A stretch of DNA of 33,948 nucleotides from Oscillospiraceae bacterium (GTDB lineage: Bacteria; Bacillota; Clostridia; Oscillospirales; CAG-272): positions 1 to 33,948 of the forward strand of contig SVTX01000020.1 in NCBI GenBank assembly GCA_015063545.1, written 5' to 3'. Shown in pieces: positions 31,960 through 33,948 of the stretch. How positions within the stretch are numbered: the stretch's first letter is position 1; the number at the start of each line of letters is the position of its first letter. A model generated the notes under the pieces. That model did no database searches, was not told the DNA's origin, and saw nothing but the letters and a program-made list of their open reading frames with translations. A program made the translations under genes and the position numbers.

Positions 31960-33390
31960 TTAAACCTCAATCAAATCAATTCCCGCCATCTTGGCGAACA
32001 TTTTAATTTCCTTGGAGTGATCACCTATACCGAGAGCCAGGTGATGAGTAGGACCTGCGTCGCACCATCTCTCAAGCCATTCCGTGACACCCATCTTGAA
32101 ACGGCATTTGGTGTTTGTGTTGCCTGTCTGCGGTATAGCTCCCGGCATGGACTCTCCTGCCGATGAGATAAGCTTTAACTTGCCGTTTCCCGCAACGGAG
32201 CATGAGAGCAGGGAAATGTCGCCGGTCTTGAGCTTGAACTCGACCGACACGCCCGCGCCGGGCTTTCCGTGGAATTTTTTGAGCTTTCTGATAATAGGCT
32301 TTTCGTTACTGATATTTATGTTGTGAGGGCCGTCGTGACCGACGAGAACTATATCGTCAACCACGTCAAATGGGTGGAGCTCTGCAAAGCTGCCGCCGCC
32401 TCCTACGCGATTCATTATAAGCATCGCGGCAGCGGTCTTGAGGTCTGCCTCGCCCGCAAGCGGAATTCCGCGGCTGGTAAGCAGGGAGTTTCCTATGATA
32501 AGGTTGGACGCTATTCGTTCGTAAAGGTTGCCTTTTTCTCCTTTGTAGAAATACGCAAGCGCGGTCAGACCGTTGATTTCAACAAGCTTGTCAAGTCCTA
32601 CGGCATTTCTTGCCGCCCATTCAAGGTCACTGTCAAGCACGTAGTCTGTCAGGGGATCGTTTGAAGGCTCGCAAATGTCAAAGAGGGATTTTATTTCGTC
32701 AATTTTAGCCTTTATTTCATTTTCACTTGCCCCCTCAACGTACTCTGCGAGCTCGCACATTTCAAGCATCTTCACGTGCGCGCCAAACGTCGCCGCAAAT
32801 GCAGTGGGGTCGGTGTTCATGTCGTACATCCCGTCGTATGTATGTCCGAGATAGCCGAATTTTGCGTATTTGAACGCCGCAAGAGCAGAAATAGCTCGCT
32901 CAAGCTCACTGACACGTTCCTGTATGCGCTGAGTATTGCTTGCCGCTTCTACTATAAAAAACGGCATAGGTGCGCCGAGTCGCTCATAAACGCCTGCAAA
33001 TTCCGGCATAGAGCAAATGTCGTCGTTGCAAAGCTGCATATATGTTGTCGTCTTGGAATAATCCAATCTGTCAAGCGGCTGGATTCCGACAAGTACTTGC
33101 GGAATCTTGAGATATTTGGCAAAAGGGAATACCACTGCAGAGGTTATGTAAGTGGACATGATGATAAAGAGTGCGTCAAGGTCTTTTTCCTGTGCTTTCT
33201 TGAGGCAGACAAAAGCCGAATCAACGTCATCTGCATATCCAATATCAATAATATCGGAATTATCCGAAAAATACTTTTTAAAGTCATCCTGCTTGCGCAT
33301 AAGTTCTTCCTTTAGTCCGTCAAACTGAGGCCAATAAATAAAATGCCCCATGCCGATAAGCCCAATTCTCGCGCGTCTTGTGTGTATCAT
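31960..33390 (-). CDS. L-arabinose/L-fucose isomerase-family protein
   Basis: A 476-residue member of the fucose/arabinose isomerase superfamily, which interconverts aldoses and ketoses using Mn2+ at a trimer interface. The N-terminal domain starts RRARIGLIGMGHFIYWPQF and continues with LDALFIIMSTYITSAVVFP, QVLVGIQPLDRLDY, and the middle has FGYLGHTYDGMYDMNTDP. The C-terminus has the metal/active-site features AELHPFDVVDD, VGHDGPHNI and the family end AGPTHHLALGIGDHSKEIK. Length fits the family (about 470-500). The ATG at 33390 has AAAGGATGG upstream and a perfect promoter. The exact sugar cannot be assigned; L-arabinose or L-fucose are the usual substrates. Confidence 0.75.
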   Translation of the reverse strand: MIHTRRARIGLIGMGHFIYWPQFDGLKEELMRKQDDFKKYFSDNSDIIDIGYADDVDSAFVCLKKAQEKDLDALFIIMSTYITSAVVFPFAKYLKIPQVLVGIQPLDRLDYSKTTTYMQLCNDDICSMPEFAGVYERLGAPMPFFIVEAASNTQRIQERVSELERAISALAAFKYAKFGYLGHTYDGMYDMNTDPTAFAATFGAHVKMLEMCELAEYVEGASENEIKAKIDEIKSLFDICEPSNDPLTDYVLDSDLEWAARNAVGLDKLVEINGLTALAYFYKGEKGNLYERIASNLIIGNSLLTSRGIPLAGEADLKTAAAMLIMNRVGGGGSFAELHPFDVVDDIVLVGHDGPHNINISNEKPIIRKLKKFHGKPGAGVSVEFKLKTGDISLLSCSVAGNGKLKLISSAGESMPGAIPQTGNTNTKCRFKMGVTEWLERWCDAGPTHHLALGIGDHSKEIKMFAKMAGIDLIEV

Positions 33391-33441
33391 GATCTACCAT
33401 CCTTTGATCCTTTAAAATTCAAGCCTTTACAGCTTGTTTTC

Positions 33442-33470
33442 ATTATACACTGGTGTTATTTTATTGTCAA
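33442..33470 (-). promoter_or_regulatory. Perfect consensus promoter of the isomerase operon
   Basis: Minus-strand TTGACA (33470-33465) and TATAAT (33447-33442), 17-base spacer, 51 bases before the start codon. A short stem (CAAGC..GCTTG) lies in the leader. No clear cre or operator site was identified. Confidence 0.88.
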
Positions 33471-33550
33471 TACAGTTTGTGATTTTGTTTGGGCTGTTTT
33501 GGCGTATTTCGATCCTATACAGGGGGGATTCGAATCTCCATATTTTCGCA

Positions 33551-33590
33551 AAAAAACAAAAGAGCGGTACGTGTGTACCACTCTTTTGTT
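33551..33590 (-). terminator. Terminator for the right-edge minus-strand gene
   Basis: AACAAAAGAGTGGTAC pairs with GTACCGCTCTTTTGTT (one mismatch), followed on the minus strand by a run of seven T residues. It would end transcripts coming from the partial gene at 33779 onward. Confidence 0.8.
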
Positions 33591-33778
33591 TGGCGGAGAG
33601 TTCTGTTTATTTTCCAGGAATATTTATTACTTTTGTTGGCACAAAATTAGGCACAAAACCTTAAAAAGTGTTGTTGATATATCATCAACGGCAATTCTTT
33701 GATATGAAATGTGCACAAAACCGAGAAATAAATTTGTTGCGAAAGAGCAGTAAAAAGGTGTGTGAGCGAGGATAAAGA
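33591..33778. other. Intergenic stretch with possible integrase-tail relic
   Basis: No gene is supported here. One minus-strand frame around 33612-33662 reads GFVPNFVPTKVINIPGK plus stop, which resembles the end of tyrosine recombinases of Clostridia elements, but no upstream part is open. It is probably decayed mobile DNA. Confidence 0.3.
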
Positions 33779-33948
33779 TTAAAGCTTCATAAAATAAGGG
33801 CCACAGGTACTTTCGTGTGTCTTTATATAAGTCCACGAGAAATCTGGAGCTATGACATAAACTTCTACCATTCTGTCAAGTGCACTTGCCGAATTCAACT
33901 CCCATGTTATATCGTGTGTCTTTTCATCCTCAAACCACTCTATATATT
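33779..33948 (-). CDS. 3' end of an uncharacterised gene (runs off the window)
   Basis: A minus-strand frame is open from the window edge to TAA at 33781-33779: 55 residues. It reads YIEWFEDEKTHDITWELN, then SALDRMVEVYVIAPDFSWTY and IKTHESTCGPYFMKL. The W-T-Y-x-x-THE...CGPYF ending is similar to the end of DUF4275-type proteins as remembered, which is only a weak assignment. It lacks an N-terminus within the window. The hairpin at 33551-33590 would close it. It could be another small immunity-type gene of the Rhs neighbourhood. Confidence 0.5.
   Translation of the reverse strand, partial: YIEWFEDEKTHDITWELNSASALDRMVEVYVIAPDFSWTYIKTHESTCGPYFMKL

Noticed and set aside
33521..33545. A GGATTCGAATC core that looks like a tRNA T-arm
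   Set aside because: No acceptor stem, anticodon arm or CCA is found on either strand around it, so it cannot be called a tRNA gene; at most a remnant or att-like sequence.

Overview
The window reads as a stretch of chromosome from a low-to-mid GC, spore-forming, anaerobic member of the Clostridia, probably a gut-type Oscillospiraceae/Christensenellales-like lineage. The main evidence is a SigF/SigG-type sporulation sigma factor, the ylm cell-division cluster (yggS-sepF-yggT-ylmH-ileS-lspA-rluD), a SCIFF ranthipeptide with its radical SAM maturase, a lysine riboswitch on dapA, strong TTGACA-N17-TATAAT promoters, and a large secreted protein of the Cys-repeat type common in gut Clostridia. All assignments come from reading the sequence and recalling families; no database search was run.

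Layout. 1-1166: sporulation sigma factor whose 5' end lies in a perfect inverted repeat at the window edge, then a repeat-rich intergenic stretch. 1167-2183: DMT/EamA-type permease. 2225-4265 (minus): dapA-dapB behind a lysine riboswitch and attenuator. 4322-5404: queA, whose 3' flank holds interspersed repeats and a degraded second copy of the queA end. 5744-10770: a TetR-family regulator with a perfect consensus promoter and twin palindromes, followed by a 1,376-1,378-residue secreted, membrane-anchored protein with ten Cys/His modules and three beta-helix-like segments. 10781-13454: two tandem metallo-beta-lactamase-fold genes coupled to miaA. 13537-22592: HlyD-like protein, YggS, SepF, YggT, YlmH, IleS, LspA, RluD and a Cof-type HAD phosphatase, with divIVA missing from its usual place. 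22612-26787: SCIFF precursor (46 residues), SCIFF maturase, an Orn/Lys/Arg decarboxylase-family enzyme carrying an in-frame interspersed repeat, a small membrane protein and a DUF4886/SGNH-like protein.

26821-29735 (minus strand) is the most unusual part: three tandem truncated Rhs (YD-repeat) core ends. Two of them continue into different C-terminal tips, each followed at once by a small membrane-protein gene of the immunity type. All three copies share the same deletion/frameshift junction and carry an embedded TTGACA-N17-TATACT promoter-like sequence, and none has a usable start codon for the toxin frame. This looks like an orphan Rhs-CT/immunity array. 29736-33470 (minus): an L-arabinose/L-fucose isomerase-family gene and a large uncharacterised, possibly carbohydrate-active protein, expressed from a perfect consensus promoter and running without a visible terminator into the Rhs array. 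The right edge holds the 3' end of another minus-strand gene and a possible integrase-tail relic.

How the parts work together: dapA-dapB feed lysine and diaminopimelate (peptidoglycan) synthesis under lysine feedback; the ylm cluster joins Z-ring assembly, PLP homeostasis, Ile-tRNA charging and lipoprotein processing; SCIFF precursor and maturase form a RiPP pair; the Rhs cassettes are a contact-dependent competition or recombination reservoir.
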